A stretch of DNA of 64,000 nt from a bacterium (GCA_021816845.1 JAKAWT010000001.1:418044-482043), one strand, 5' to 3'; shown: positions 29,153 through 39,174, counted from the stretch's first letter. Numbers and translations: made by a program. The notes: generated by a model not told the origin, from the sequence alone.

Positions 29153-29690
29153 CGAGATAAGATCAAAGATGAATAAGAGTATTGATTTTCTGATATCGGA
29201 GTTAAAAAAATTAAGAACAAGTAAAGCAAGTGCATCTTTAGTCGAAGATATTAGGGTAAATGTATATGAATCTCATATGCCTATCTCTCAACTTGCAACA
29301 ATTATAATACCAGAATCTAATGTAATTTTAATCCAACCATGGGATAAGAATAATGTATCTGCTATTAAGGATGCCATTTTAAATATTAATATTGGTATCA
29401 CACCAATAGAAAATGATGATAGTGTGAGATTAGTTTTACCTCCGTTATCTGAAGAAAGGAGAAATGATTTTGTCAAAATATTAAATAATAAAGTTGAATC
29501 AGCGAAAGTATCATTAAGGAGTATAAGGAAAGAATATATTGACGGTTTAAAAAAAGATAAGGAAGAGAATAATATAAGTGAAGATGAATATAATAGAGAT
29601 GTGGAACATGTAGATAGCCTGATTAAAGAGATGAATATTGAGATAGAGAAAATATTTGAAGATAAAAAGAAAGATTTACTAGAGATTTGA
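29142..29690 (+). CDS. frr: Ribosome recycling factor
   Basis: At 182 residues it shows RRF features: the start helix with LRTSKASASLVEDIRV, the domain II segment PISQLATIIIPESNVILIQPWDK, and LPPLSEERRNDFVKI. With EF-G it splits post-termination ribosomes. The ATG lies inside the end of tsf, so the two are translationally coupled. Confidence 0.97.
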   Translation: MDINEIRSKMNKSIDFLISELKKLRTSKASASLVEDIRVNVYESHMPISQLATIIIPESNVILIQPWDKNNVSAIKDAILNINIGITPIENDDSVRLVLPPLSEERRNDFVKILNNKVESAKVSLRSIRKEYIDGLKKDKEENNISEDEYNRDVEHVDSLIKEMNIEIEKIFEDKKKDLLEI

Positions 29691-29694
29691 TTCT

Positions 29695-30849
29695 ATGGTT
29701 ACAGGTATAATTACTTTTTTCATATTTATAATACTTTTAAGTGTCCTAGTTATTATACATGAATGGGGGCATATGTTTGTTGCTAGAAAAAGAGGTGTGG
29801 TTGTTAAAACATTTGCTGTTGGGTTTGGTAAAAAAATATATTCTAGAAAAAAGAATGGTATAGAATATAAAATAAATCTTTTACCTTTTGGAGGATATGT
29901 TAGTTTACTTGGTGATGATGATTTTAATAGTACAGAAGAAGGATCTTTACCTGTTGCATCAGCATTATCCAAATTTCTAATTACTGTTGCTGGAGCATTT
30001 ATGAATTTTTTACTTGCACTGGTTTTTCTTTTTATATTTCTCATTGTTGTTAATTTTAAATTTTATTATTCCAATATTATTCCTAATTTTAATTTTGCTT
30101 TTGGAACCAATATTAATAATGTAATATTCTCTGCAGTGCCTAAAGATACTACATCCTCAGCTTTGAAAGATAAACTGACCAGTAATTATATGCTACTTTC
30201 TATTGATGGTGAAAAAATAAATAATGCTATTCAAGTTGAGAAGATAGTTGATCATAATAAAGGGAGATTGCTAACATTTAGATATCAAGTTGTAAAATCC
30301 CTAAATTTATTTGGTGTACAACTAGGTGGTGTTCAGGAAAAGACTTTAATAGACAGAAAGATATATCCTAAATTCTCAGGGCCTGTAGGAATATCTCTTC
30401 TCCAAATATCTCATATAGAGTTTCCAACCACAATTTCTAAAATTTCTTCAATTGTGACATTTCCGTACGATTTGATGCAATTAACTTTTACTGGATTAGG
30501 GTATCTTATACACCAAGCAGTTATACACAACAACAGCTCTATAATAACAACACAAGTTGCAGGACCTGTAGGTATTTATATGTATACAAACATTTTATTC
30601 CAAAGTGATGGGGTAGCTGGACTACTATTTATATTTGGTATTATTTCTCTTTCACTATCAATAATGAATTTATTACCAATACCTCCTCTTGATGGATTCT
30701 ACGTTTTACTTGCGATACTAGAAGGTATTTTCAAATTTAAACCAAATGCTAAATTTCTATATTATGTATCTGTTATAGGTATAACATTTTTTATTATTCT
30801 TATGGTATTAGTTACATTAAATGATTTAGTGAATTTTAAAATCATCTAA
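29695..30849 (+). CDS. rseP: RseP-type site-2 protease (M50, PDZ-containing)
   Basis: This 384-residue membrane protein has the zinc motif HEWGH near residue 21, GFGKKIYSRKKNGIEYKINLLPFGGYV, a PDZ-like stretch (about 150-205) and NLLPIPPLDGF near the end. RseP/RasP enzymes cut transmembrane regulators and leftover signal peptides. It follows frr by 4 nt, close to the common frr-...-rseP order, but uppS and cdsA are absent between them. Confidence 0.93.
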   Translation: MVTGIITFFIFIILLSVLVIIHEWGHMFVARKRGVVVKTFAVGFGKKIYSRKKNGIEYKINLLPFGGYVSLLGDDDFNSTEEGSLPVASALSKFLITVAGAFMNFLLALVFLFIFLIVVNFKFYYSNIIPNFNFAFGTNINNVIFSAVPKDTTSSALKDKLTSNYMLLSIDGEKINNAIQVEKIVDHNKGRLLTFRYQVVKSLNLFGVQLGGVQEKTLIDRKIYPKFSGPVGISLLQISHIEFPTTISKISSIVTFPYDLMQLTFTGLGYLIHQAVIHNNSSIITTQVAGPVGIYMYTNILFQSDGVAGLLFIFGIISLSLSIMNLLPIPPLDGFYVLLAILEGIFKFKPNAKFLYYVSVIGITFFIILMVLVTLNDLVNFKII

Positions 30850-30944
30850 AATGTTGTAACCCCTATTGAAGATAGTTTTTGTCTGTGGTTCTCTTTTATG
30901 GTATACTTTATCAGTGTGATTCTTTTTGGTACTGAATAATTATT

Positions 30945-31274
30945 ATGCATGATGATTGTGTCTTTTGTAAAATTGTCAATAAAAAAATTGATGCAGAAGT
31001 ATTATATGAAGATAAAGAGTATATAGTATTTTCTGATATTCATCCTTCTGCAGAAATTCATAAGTTAATAGTTCCAAAAGAACATGTAGTAAATTTAAAA
31101 GATGTTAGGGAAGATTTATGGGGGAAGTCTTCTTTAGTTATACAAAAAATTGTTAAGGATTTGGGGTTGGATAATTTTAAAATAGTAGTCAATAATGGTG
31201 ATAAACTACAAATGGTCAAACATTTACACTTACATCTTGTAAGTGGAAAGAATATAAATGATAAAGTAAATTAG
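30945..31274 (+). CDS. HIT-family (histidine triad) nucleotide hydrolase
   Basis: This 109-residue protein has the Zn-site start CVFCKIVNKKIDAEVLYED and the catalytic triad HLHLHL near the C-terminus. HIT proteins hydrolyse adenylyl-phosphoramidates or related nucleotides. A TATACT near 30901-30906 may be its promoter. It precedes rpsU by 13 nt. Confidence 0.94.
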   Translation: MHDDCVFCKIVNKKIDAEVLYEDKEYIVFSDIHPSAEIHKLIVPKEHVVNLKDVREDLWGKSSLVIQKIVKDLGLDNFKIVVNNGDKLQMVKHLHLHLVSGKNINDKVN

Positions 31275-31287
31275 GAGGTGAATTTTT

Positions 31288-31515
31288 ATGGCAATAATAG
31301 TAAGAGATAATGAGGTTTTTGAATCCGCATGGAAGAGGTTTATGCGCGAAATTATAAGTAATGGCGTTATAGAGGAAGTAAAGGATAGGTCTTATTACAA
31401 GAAACCATCAGTTGAAAAGTCTGCTCTGAGAAGAGAATTTAAAAAAAGAAAAACAAGACATCATAGAGCCATGAGAAAGGTTAGAAGTAAATATGGGAAA
31501 GGTTTTTCTATGTAA
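31288..31515 (+). CDS. rpsU: 30S ribosomal protein S21
   Basis: A 75-residue basic protein with the S21 pattern: IIVRDNEVFESAWKRFMRE, then KPSVEKSALRREFKKRKTRH and a basic tail. S21 helps initiate translation by holding the 16S 3' end near mRNA. The AGGAGGTG Shine-Dalgarno upstream is a perfect match to the 16S tail. Confidence 0.95.
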   Translation: MAIIVRDNEVFESAWKRFMREIISNGVIEEVKDRSYYKKPSVEKSALRREFKKRKTRHHRAMRKVRSKYGKGFSM

Positions 31516-31536
31516 ATAAAAATATATTTATATACC

Positions 31537-31974
31537 ATGTATCAAAAATTACAAGATGATATGAAAATTTACATGAAGAATAAAGACAGTTTTAAGCTGT
31601 CTGTTGTTCGTTTATTGCTTTCAGATATTAAAAATGAGACTATTTTAAAACATGTGGATGTTCCTTCTGATGATCTTGTATTTCAAGTAATAGCAAAAAA
31701 TATAAAACAGCGAGAAGAGAGTATTAAAATATATAAAGATATTAATAATGTAGATTTAGCAGAGAGTGAAGAGAAAGAACTTATCTTCCTTAATGAATTT
31801 ATGCCTCAACAATTATCAGATAAAGAGTTGGAAGATATAGTAAAATTGGAAATTGGAAAAATTAATGATTTTAAAATGCAAGATATGGGTAAGGTGATTA
31901 GTCAAATTTCTAAAGACTTTCCAAATAGAGTTGATGGTAGAAGAATAAGTGATGTTGTTAGAAAATTTTTATGA
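31537..31974 (+). CDS. yqeY: YqeY-family protein (GatB-like C-terminal domain)
   Basis: At 145 residues it matches YqeY: the start with MKNKDSFKLSVVRLLLSDIKNE, QVIAKNIKQREESIKIYKD and FLNEFMPQQLSDKEL. The fold is like the tRNA-binding tail of GatB; function is uncertain. Its UGA stop overlaps the ybeY ATG (ATGA). Confidence 0.93.
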   Translation: MYQKLQDDMKIYMKNKDSFKLSVVRLLLSDIKNETILKHVDVPSDDLVFQVIAKNIKQREESIKIYKDINNVDLAESEEKELIFLNEFMPQQLSDKELEDIVKLEIGKINDFKMQDMGKVISQISKDFPNRVDGRRISDVVRKFL

Positions 31975-32357
31975 ATGTGATTTTTAAAAAAAATCATTTT
32001 ACAAGATTATATAACCATATAATAAATGATTTGAATCTAGAAAAAAAAGAATTTAGTGTAGAATTCGTTTCTGTAGAAGAGATAAAATATTTGAATAGAA
32101 AATATAGAGGAATAGATAGTAAGACTGATGTTATATCTTTAGAATACAATGATCCGGTATTTTTAGGAGAAATATATATTTCTTCTGATGTAGTTTTAGA
32201 GAACTCGACAATATATGGGTGTACCTTTGCGGAGGAAATGGATAGAACTTTTATCCATGCTGTGCTACATCTTCTTGGTTATGATCACAAGGATAGTTTA
32301 AATAAAAATGAGAAAATGTTTATAATACAAGAAAATATATTAAATAGATTTAAATAA
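31971..32357 (+). CDS. ybeY: Endoribonuclease YbeY (rRNA maturation)
   Basis: This 128-residue protein carries the zinc motif HAVLHLLGYDH (H-x3-H-x5-H) near the C-terminus and LNRKYRGIDSKTDVISLEY upstream. YbeY matures the 16S 3' end and acts in ribosome quality control. It overlaps yqeY by 4 nt and is 1 nt from pth. Confidence 0.95.
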   Translation: MNVIFKKNHFTRLYNHIINDLNLEKKEFSVEFVSVEEIKYLNRKYRGIDSKTDVISLEYNDPVFLGEIYISSDVVLENSTIYGCTFAEEMDRTFIHAVLHLLGYDHKDSLNKNEKMFIIQENILNRFK

Positions 32358-32358
32358 G

Positions 32359-32913
32359 GTGAAATATTTAATAGTAGGATTGGGTAATCCAGGAGAAGAA
32401 TATATGAATAATAGGCATAACGTCGGATTTATTCTGTTGGACTATATTGTGAACTCTATTAATCTAAAATCTCAAGAATCTAGTCTACAATGGGAATACT
32501 CAAAAAAGTTTAATGGTGAGTACATAAAATATAAAGATAATATTTTTTTAAAACCTTTTACATTTATGAATGATTCAGGTGAAAGCATTTCTAATACAGT
32601 ATCTTTTTATAACATAGATAGTTCTTCATTAATTGTTATATATGATGACTTAGATATACAATTTGGTCAATATAAAGTTACAAAAAAAACTCCAAAAGGA
32701 CATAATGGAATACTATCTGTTGTAGATAAAATCAAACAAAAAGAATTTTTAAACATAAGAATAGGTATTAATAATAGGAATGGTCAAGGTGAGACTGGTA
32801 ATCCAGGAAAAGAATATGTATTATCAGATTTTTCTAAAGAGGAATTGTCTATCCTAGAAGATAAAGTTTTCACTGGAATATTAAAAGAATTAAAAATAAT
32901 GATTAATGTTTGA
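32359..32913 (+). CDS. pth: Peptidyl-tRNA hydrolase
   Basis: At 184 residues it has the Pth start KYLIVGLGNPGEEYMNNRHNVGF with catalytic His, LKPFTFMNDSGESI, VIYDDLDIQFGQ and KGHNGILSV. It rescues peptidyl-tRNA drop-off. The start codon is GTG, one base after the ybeY stop, with AAGG just before it. Its 3' end overlaps mfd by 8 nt. Confidence 0.96.
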   Translation: MKYLIVGLGNPGEEYMNNRHNVGFILLDYIVNSINLKSQESSLQWEYSKKFNGEYIKYKDNIFLKPFTFMNDSGESISNTVSFYNIDSSSLIVIYDDLDIQFGQYKVTKKTPKGHNGILSVVDKIKQKEFLNIRIGINNRNGQGETGNPGKEYVLSDFSKEELSILEDKVFTGILKELKIMINV

Positions 32914-35323
32914 TAGCGATAATCTAGATATTATAAAATCAGTTTTTAAAAGTGATCCCAATTTTATAAATCTTCTTAGTAGTATTAATAATACTGGAAA
33001 TTCTGTTATAAATGTGAGTGGGATAGACCCTAATATTGTTGATATTTTTGTAAAATTGGTTGATTCTTGTATACCTGAAATGTCTTTCATGTATACTTCT
33101 ATGTATCATAGTGCTAGCAATCCTTCATATTTTAAGATAGATTTTGATCTAAAATATAACGATGTTATTAATATACTTGAATCTTTAAATGATTTTGAGA
33201 AGGTTCCAATCATAGATAATGAAAGACAATATACTATAGCGGGGGATAGAATAGATATATATTTATCCGGAGAATCCATGTTTAGAATAAGTTTTTTTGG
33301 TGATGATATAGATGAAATATCATCAAGAGATTATTTAACATTTAGAGTGCTATATAAGGTAGATAAAATATATATACCAAAAAATAAGGGTACATACCTA
33401 TCTAGTAATAAAGATATTATTTCAGGAAATATAGTAAATTTCAATAATTATAGCAATATTAGTAATAAAGATAGTTGCATAATATTTGATTATATAAATA
33501 TTCCTAGAGTTGCCATATCTAATTCTAATTTTAGACTGATAATTCCAAGTAGTATTAATAATTTCATTATAAATTCTAAAAATCCTGTACCTGATTTTAT
33601 GGAGAATGAAAAGATAGTTTTTTCTAGTATAGAATTCCCATCTGGATTTATGTCTGAAAAAGCTAAATTTGCAGTATTGACAGACAGAGAACTTTATGGA
33701 GAATTCAATCTAAATCTATATAGAGTTAAGAAGAGTAAAAGGATTGTTACTGATTTTTTAGATGGTAAGATATATGAAGGTGATTATATAGTACATATAA
33801 ATCATGGGATAGGAATCTATAGAGGTACTATAGTGAGGAAAACTGATAGCGGTGATAAGGAATATATAGAAGTTGAATATGCACAAGGAGACAAACTTTT
33901 TATTCCTCTTGAAATATCAGAAAGGATTACAAAGTATATATCTGATAGTGATAAAAAACCTAAGCTTACAAGACTGGGCACACTAGAATGGAAGCATTTG
34001 AGAGAGAGGGTAGAAAAAGACATTGAAATGATTGCTATGGATATTATTATGACTCATGCTCAGAGGATGATTGCTAAAAAAGTAATACCCGATATATCTA
34101 AAACTAATACTTGGGAGTCTGAATTTGAATCTCAATTTGAACATATTGAGACGAAAGATCAATTATCTGCAATTATTGATGTACGCAATGATATATATTC
34201 AAATAAGGTAATGGATAGACTGATTGTTGGAGATGTAGGTTTCGGAAAGACTGAAATAGCAGCACGTGCAAGTTTTATTGTAACATTCAATGGAAAACAA
34301 GTAATTATTCTTGTACCTACAACTATATTGGCTGATCAACACTATAATGTATTTTTAAATAGATTCAAAAAATTCCCAATTAATATCAAAAAGATAACTA
34401 GGCATACCACATCAAGGGATTTAAAAAGTATTTATGATGGTATATCGAATGGAAGTATAGATATACTCATTGGGACGCATAAAGTTTTTTCTAATAAGAT
34501 AAAATTTAAAGATTTAGGACTAATTATTGTGGATGAAGAGCAGAGATTCGGAGTTAAACAAAAGGAAAAGTTAAAACAGATAAAGAGTGATGTTGATTAT
34601 CTTGCAATGAGCGCTACTCCTATTCCTCGTACATTGTATTCTGCATTTTCAGGTATTAGAGACATTAGTATTATAGCTACTGCACCTTTGGGTAGGAAAT
34701 CTATAACAACTAATATTATAGATTTTAACATTCTAAGGTTTAAAGAAATAATTGAAGATGAAATAAAAAGGTCTGGACAGGTGTTTTTTCTACATAATAA
34801 TATTTCAACATTAAATAATATCAAATCATTACTTCAAGATATTTTACCTAATGTGACAATGAAAGTAGGGTATGGAGGGATGAAAGGACTTAGTGATGTG
34901 ATCGAAGATTTTAAATCAAAAAAATTTAATGTTTTCATCTCAACTTCAATAATTGAAAATGGCATTGATTTTCCTAATGTGAACACCATTATTATAAATC
35001 AGTCATTTAAATTTGGGTTATCTCAATTATATCAATTTAGAGGAAGAGTTGGGAGGAGTGATATTCCCGCATTTTGTTATCTTGTATGTCCAAAATCTAT
35101 ATTTAAAAATAATAATAAAATAGCTATGAGATTAAATGCACTTGTACAAAATCAACACGTAGGAAGTGGTTTTAATATTTCAGTAAAAGACTTGGAAATC
35201 AGGGGAGCAGGAAATCTATTAGGTATAAAACAACATGGAAATATTAATAAAATAGGATTTGATTTATATTCCCAACTTGTTCAAAAATCTGTTGAGGAAT
35301 TAAAAAAAGAAATAGTTGTATAA
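32906..35323 (+). CDS. mfd: Transcription-repair coupling factor Mfd, short form
   Basis: Mfd pushes stalled RNA polymerase and recruits UvrA. This 805-residue copy keeps a reduced N-terminal region (about 1-260), the RNA-polymerase-interaction domain (EGDYIVHINHGIGIYRG near 295) and both helicase lobes: Walker A GDVGFGKTE, Walker B LIIVDEEQRFGV, SATPIPRT, and the translocation motif near FRGRVGRSDIPAFCYL. It stops just after LEIRGAGNLLG...IGFDLYSQL, so the C-terminal D7/TRCF domain is missing. E. coli Mfd is ~1150 residues. Confidence 0.94.
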   Translation: MFDSDNLDIIKSVFKSDPNFINLLSSINNTGNSVINVSGIDPNIVDIFVKLVDSCIPEMSFMYTSMYHSASNPSYFKIDFDLKYNDVINILESLNDFEKVPIIDNERQYTIAGDRIDIYLSGESMFRISFFGDDIDEISSRDYLTFRVLYKVDKIYIPKNKGTYLSSNKDIISGNIVNFNNYSNISNKDSCIIFDYINIPRVAISNSNFRLIIPSSINNFIINSKNPVPDFMENEKIVFSSIEFPSGFMSEKAKFAVLTDRELYGEFNLNLYRVKKSKRIVTDFLDGKIYEGDYIVHINHGIGIYRGTIVRKTDSGDKEYIEVEYAQGDKLFIPLEISERITKYISDSDKKPKLTRLGTLEWKHLRERVEKDIEMIAMDIIMTHAQRMIAKKVIPDISKTNTWESEFESQFEHIETKDQLSAIIDVRNDIYSNKVMDRLIVGDVGFGKTEIAARASFIVTFNGKQVIILVPTTILADQHYNVFLNRFKKFPINIKKITRHTTSRDLKSIYDGISNGSIDILIGTHKVFSNKIKFKDLGLIIVDEEQRFGVKQKEKLKQIKSDVDYLAMSATPIPRTLYSAFSGIRDISIIATAPLGRKSITTNIIDFNILRFKEIIEDEIKRSGQVFFLHNNISTLNNIKSLLQDILPNVTMKVGYGGMKGLSDVIEDFKSKKFNVFISTSIIENGIDFPNVNTIIINQSFKFGLSQLYQFRGRVGRSDIPAFCYLVCPKSIFKNNNKIAMRLNALVQNQHVGSGFNISVKDLEIRGAGNLLGIKQHGNINKIGFDLYSQLVQKSVEELKKEIVV

Positions 35324-35383
35324 ATTTTAGAGTATGATGAATTAAAATCTAAGATAATGAATAGCCCTGTAATTTATTTTGTT

Positions 35384-35390
35384 GTATAAT
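35384..35390 (+). promoter_or_regulatory. -10 element of trpS, predicted leaderless transcript
   Basis: TATAAT at 35385-35390 lies six nt before the ATG at 35397, so the predicted +1 coincides with the A of the start codon. Confidence 0.55.
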
Positions 35391-35396
35391 CTTCAT

Positions 35397-36407
35397 ATGA
35401 ATAGAAAAAAAAGGATCCTTACAGGAGATAGACCAACCGGTAATCTTCACATAGGTCATTATGTGGGATCTTTAAAATCAAGGTTAGAATTTCAAAATGA
35501 ATATGACACATTTGTATTGATTGCTGATGTACAAGCGTTAACAGATAATTTTAATACACCTTTGAAAGTAAGAGATAATATCTTAGAACTTTTAAAAGAT
35601 TATTTGGCAGTTGGGCTCGATCCTAAAAAGGTAACTTTTGTGCTGCAGTCACAGATTCCACAGATTGCGGAATTAACAATATTTTTTTCTAATCTTGTTA
35701 GTGTTGCAAGATTAATGAGGAACCCTACAGTTAAAAATGAACTTTATGATAAAAAAGATCTTTTTAAACATTCTATTCCATATGGATTTCTAGGATATCC
35801 AGTTAGCCAGGCAGCAGATATCTCTATTTTTAATGCAGATTTGGTACCTGTGGGTGATGATCAAGCTCCACATATTGAACAAACAATTGAAATAGTGAAG
35901 AAATTTAATAGTGTTTATGGAGATACATTAAAAGTACCTACATTGAAACTTGGTACAATCCCAAGATTAGTTGGTATTGACGGGAAATCTAAAATGTCCA
36001 AAAGTATGAACAATACAATTAATTTTTCTGATACAACACAAGATATAAAAAGAAAAATAATGCAAATGTATACCGATCCAAAAAGAATACATTCTACAGA
36101 TCCAGGAGAGGTTAAAGGCAATCCTGTATTTATATACCATAATGCATTTAATCCTAATAAATCAGAAATTAAAGATTTAGAAAATAGATATAAGAAAGGC
36201 CAGGTTGGAGACATAGAAGTTAAGGAAAAATTATTTAATGCCATTGATGCATTTATTAGTCCTATTCGAGAAAAAAGATTAGAACTTAATAATAAGGATA
36301 ATTATTTATATGATATTCTAAAAGAGGGTACCTTAAGAGCAAGGGATGAAGCTCAAAATACTATGTCTAAAGTTCGAGAATCTATGAAGTTACTTAATTT
36401 TAATTAA
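35397..36407 (+). CDS. trpS: Tryptophanyl-tRNA synthetase
   Basis: Class I synthetase, 336 residues from the ATG at 35397. The frame opens at 35379, but those six codons lie over the -10 element, and MNRKKRILTGDRPTGNLHIG is the family start. HIGH reads HIGH in GNLHIGHYVGS, and KMSKS reads KMSKSMNN. It charges tRNA-Trp, whose gene is at 17599. It is followed after 4 nt by hisS. Confidence 0.96.
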   Translation: MNRKKRILTGDRPTGNLHIGHYVGSLKSRLEFQNEYDTFVLIADVQALTDNFNTPLKVRDNILELLKDYLAVGLDPKKVTFVLQSQIPQIAELTIFFSNLVSVARLMRNPTVKNELYDKKDLFKHSIPYGFLGYPVSQAADISIFNADLVPVGDDQAPHIEQTIEIVKKFNSVYGDTLKVPTLKLGTIPRLVGIDGKSKMSKSMNNTINFSDTTQDIKRKIMQMYTDPKRIHSTDPGEVKGNPVFIYHNAFNPNKSEIKDLENRYKKGQVGDIEVKEKLFNAIDAFISPIREKRLELNNKDNYLYDILKEGTLRARDEAQNTMSKVRESMKLLNFN

Positions 36408-36411
36408 TATT

Positions 36412-37650
36412 ATGAAAATTGATTTAAAACCACTAAAGGGATTTAGAGATTTTTATCCTGATGATTACCTTAAAAGAGAAAATATACTGGATGTAATGCA
36501 TGAAGTCTCAAGGAGTTTTGGATACCTTCCTTATGATGGACCAACGCTAGAAAGATCATCTATATATGAGATTAAATCAGGAGACAATATTGCTAGGGAT
36601 GAATCATATACATTTCTTGATAGAGGAGAAAGAAGGGTATCACTAAGACCAGAAATGACACCAACTTTAGCCCGTATGATGGCTGCAAAATCTTCAGATT
36701 TTAAAAAACCTATCAGGTTATATTCGATACCTCTTATATTTAGAAATGAGAATCCTCAAAAAGGTAGATCTAGAGAATCTATGCAGTACAATGCAGACAT
36801 ATTGGGGGAACCTTCTCTTATGGCTGAGATAGAAATTATAGATATTTTTATAACAATACTTGAAAAGCTAGGATTTGATAAAAAAGATTTTGAAATTAGA
36901 ATCAATAATCGTGGTTTTATGGAAAATATTTTATCATCATATACTAATGATAGTAAAGCTCTTTTTGCTTTAATAGATAGGTACTTAAAATTACCTAAAA
37001 ATGAATTTAAAGAAAATCTTAATAATTTATTAATAGATAAAAAAGATTTAAATAAGGTACTTGATTTTTTAGAAAACAAAGATTATAGCAATGATGATAC
37101 TATGGTCTCGTTATTTAGATTGGCAACTGATTTAGGTATAGGTGATATATTACATTATGATCCTACTATGGTTAGAGGTTTTGATTATTATACTGGTATT
37201 GTATTCGAAATATGGGATAAAACATTACAATTTAAAAGAGCAATTGCTGGAGGTGGTAGGTATGAAAACTTAGTTTCTCTTTTTGGTGGAGAGAAATTAG
37301 AAGGTGTTGGAGCGGCATTTTCTGATGTTGTAATATTGGGATTACTGGATTTATTTAATAAAGAAGTTAAGATAGATACCAAAATTGATTACTTCATATC
37401 AACGTTTGAAGGGATTCCCATCTCTAAGTACAAATATATTGCAAATATTTTAAGAAATAAAGGGAAAAGTGTTATTGTAAATACTGCCACCTCGTGGTCT
37501 TTAACAAAACAGTTAGGTTTTGCATCAAGTATAAATGTATCAAGAGTCCTAATAATGGGGGATAAGGAAATAAATGATAAAAGTATTGTAGTGAGGGATT
37601 TACATAAGAACTTCCAAGAAGAGAAAAAATTAGATATTTTTTTAAAATAA
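36412..37650 (+). CDS. hisS: Histidyl-tRNA synthetase
   Basis: This 412-residue class II synthetase has motif 1 around KGFRDFYPDDYLKREN, motif 2 SLRPEMTPTLARM and FRNENPQKGRSRESMQYNADI, the histidine-A loop MVRGFDYYTGIVFE, motif 3 AGGGRYENLVSLFGGE, and a C-terminal anticodon domain. It sits 4 nt after trpS and 3 nt before dnaX. Confidence 0.96.
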   Translation: MKIDLKPLKGFRDFYPDDYLKRENILDVMHEVSRSFGYLPYDGPTLERSSIYEIKSGDNIARDESYTFLDRGERRVSLRPEMTPTLARMMAAKSSDFKKPIRLYSIPLIFRNENPQKGRSRESMQYNADILGEPSLMAEIEIIDIFITILEKLGFDKKDFEIRINNRGFMENILSSYTNDSKALFALIDRYLKLPKNEFKENLNNLLIDKKDLNKVLDFLENKDYSNDDTMVSLFRLATDLGIGDILHYDPTMVRGFDYYTGIVFEIWDKTLQFKRAIAGGGRYENLVSLFGGEKLEGVGAAFSDVVILGLLDLFNKEVKIDTKIDYFISTFEGIPISKYKYIANILRNKGKSVIVNTATSWSLTKQLGFASSINVSRVLIMGDKEINDKSIVVRDLHKNFQEEKKLDIFLK

Positions 37651-37653
37651 ATA

Positions 37654-39174
37654 ATGGGGAGAGAGATACTGTACCAAAAATATAGACCTAGAAAATTTAA
37701 AGATATAATAGGTCAAGATCATATAGTCAAAGTGCTCCAAAATGAAGTATTAAAAAATAATATAGCTAATGGATATCTATTTTTTGGTCCTCGTGGTCTA
37801 GGCAAAACCTCTATTGCAAGAATATTTGCGAACGCTATAAATTGTAGTAATCCTCAAAACGGAGAAATCTGTGGAGAATGTAGTGAATGTATGGCTATAC
37901 AAGAGGGATCATTTATAGATCTTATAGAAATTGATGCAGCTTCTAACAGGGGGATTGACGATATAAGGGATATAAGAAATAGGACTTATTTCACCCCAGT
38001 TATGGGTAGGTTTAAAGTATATATAATAGATGAAGTTCATATGCTTACCCCTGAAGCTTTTAATGGGCTTTTGAAAATATTAGAAGAGCCTCCTTCTAGT
38101 GTTGTATTTATTTTAGCAACTACAGAAGTTCATAAAGTACCTAAAACCATAGTGTCAAGATGCCAAAGATTTGATTTTAATCCTGCAAGTAGAGAAGATA
38201 TTCTAAAACAACTGAACTATATAATAAAGGAAGAAAATTTAAGAATAAAGGATGAAATTAGAGATTTGATAGTTGCAAAATCAGAGGGTAGTTTTAGGGA
38301 TTCTCTAACTAATATGCAGAAAATCATTAATGTTAGAGATGATATGCCGTATGAAGAAGCACTTAGTATATTGGGCGTGTCAGGAGAGAGAGAAATTCTA
38401 GATCTATGGAATAATATATTTGAGGGTAATATAGACTCAGAGATAGAGAGGATAGAGAAAAGTTCTATAAATATAGCTACTTTCATAAAAGATTCATTGG
38501 ATATTTTTAGAAAAGTTCTGATTTATAAAGTTACTAAAGAGGATAATGATATCTCAGGATTAAATGTTTCGAATTATTCAGCTGGTGATATAGTAAATAT
38601 TATCAATATACTTATAAAAGCTTTAGACAATCTTCGAATTTCTTCTTTACCTATATTATCCTTAGAAATTGCTCTTGTAGAGGTTATTAATGCCTTAAAG
38701 ATCAATAATTCTACTAGAGTACAATCAAAGCCCATTGATGAGTCTGTAGATAAACCATTGATGTCTAAGCAAGACAGAAGGAAAAAAAATCATATAGATG
38801 ATGTAGAAGGTCAAGATGAAAACTTAGAAGAAGTAATAAAGTCAAGATGGATAGATATAATAGAAGGCACTAAATCCTTTAATCATCATATGAGTGGTTT
38901 TTTATCGAGATCTTCTTTTGAGATTAATAAAAATAATTTTACAATTATTGTGCCATTCCAGTTTTATAAAGATATGCTAATGGTTGAGAAAAGTAGGGAA
39001 CATATGGTAAATATTTTGAAAAATATGTTTAATATTAACTTCAAAATTAATGTCAAAGTTCAGAAAGATGTTACTCCAATATTATCACCATTAAATGATT
39101 CATCACTTAATGGTACAGAGGAGACTGTTATAAGTGAAAGTGATCTTAAAGATGTTTTCGATATAGAAGACTAA
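37654..39174 (+). CDS. dnaX: DNA polymerase III subunit gamma/tau
   Basis: The clamp-loader ATPase, 506 residues: start YQKYRPRKFKDIIGQDHI, Walker A FGPRGLGKTSIARIF, a four-Cys zinc module (C..C.ECSEC), Walker B VYIIDEVHMLTPEAFNGLLK and sensor 1 ILATTEVHKVP. The C-terminal part after ~365 is poorly conserved and short for tau. The order dnaX-ybaB-recR is the classical one. Confidence 0.96.
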   Translation: MGREILYQKYRPRKFKDIIGQDHIVKVLQNEVLKNNIANGYLFFGPRGLGKTSIARIFANAINCSNPQNGEICGECSECMAIQEGSFIDLIEIDAASNRGIDDIRDIRNRTYFTPVMGRFKVYIIDEVHMLTPEAFNGLLKILEEPPSSVVFILATTEVHKVPKTIVSRCQRFDFNPASREDILKQLNYIIKEENLRIKDEIRDLIVAKSEGSFRDSLTNMQKIINVRDDMPYEEALSILGVSGEREILDLWNNIFEGNIDSEIERIEKSSINIATFIKDSLDIFRKVLIYKVTKEDNDISGLNVSNYSAGDIVNIINILIKALDNLRISSLPILSLEIALVEVINALKINNSTRVQSKPIDESVDKPLMSKQDRRKKNHIDDVEGQDENLEEVIKSRWIDIIEGTKSFNHHMSGFLSRSSFEINKNNFTIIVPFQFYKDMLMVEKSREHMVNILKNMFNINFKINVKVQKDVTPILSPLNDSSLNGTEETVISESDLKDVFDIED

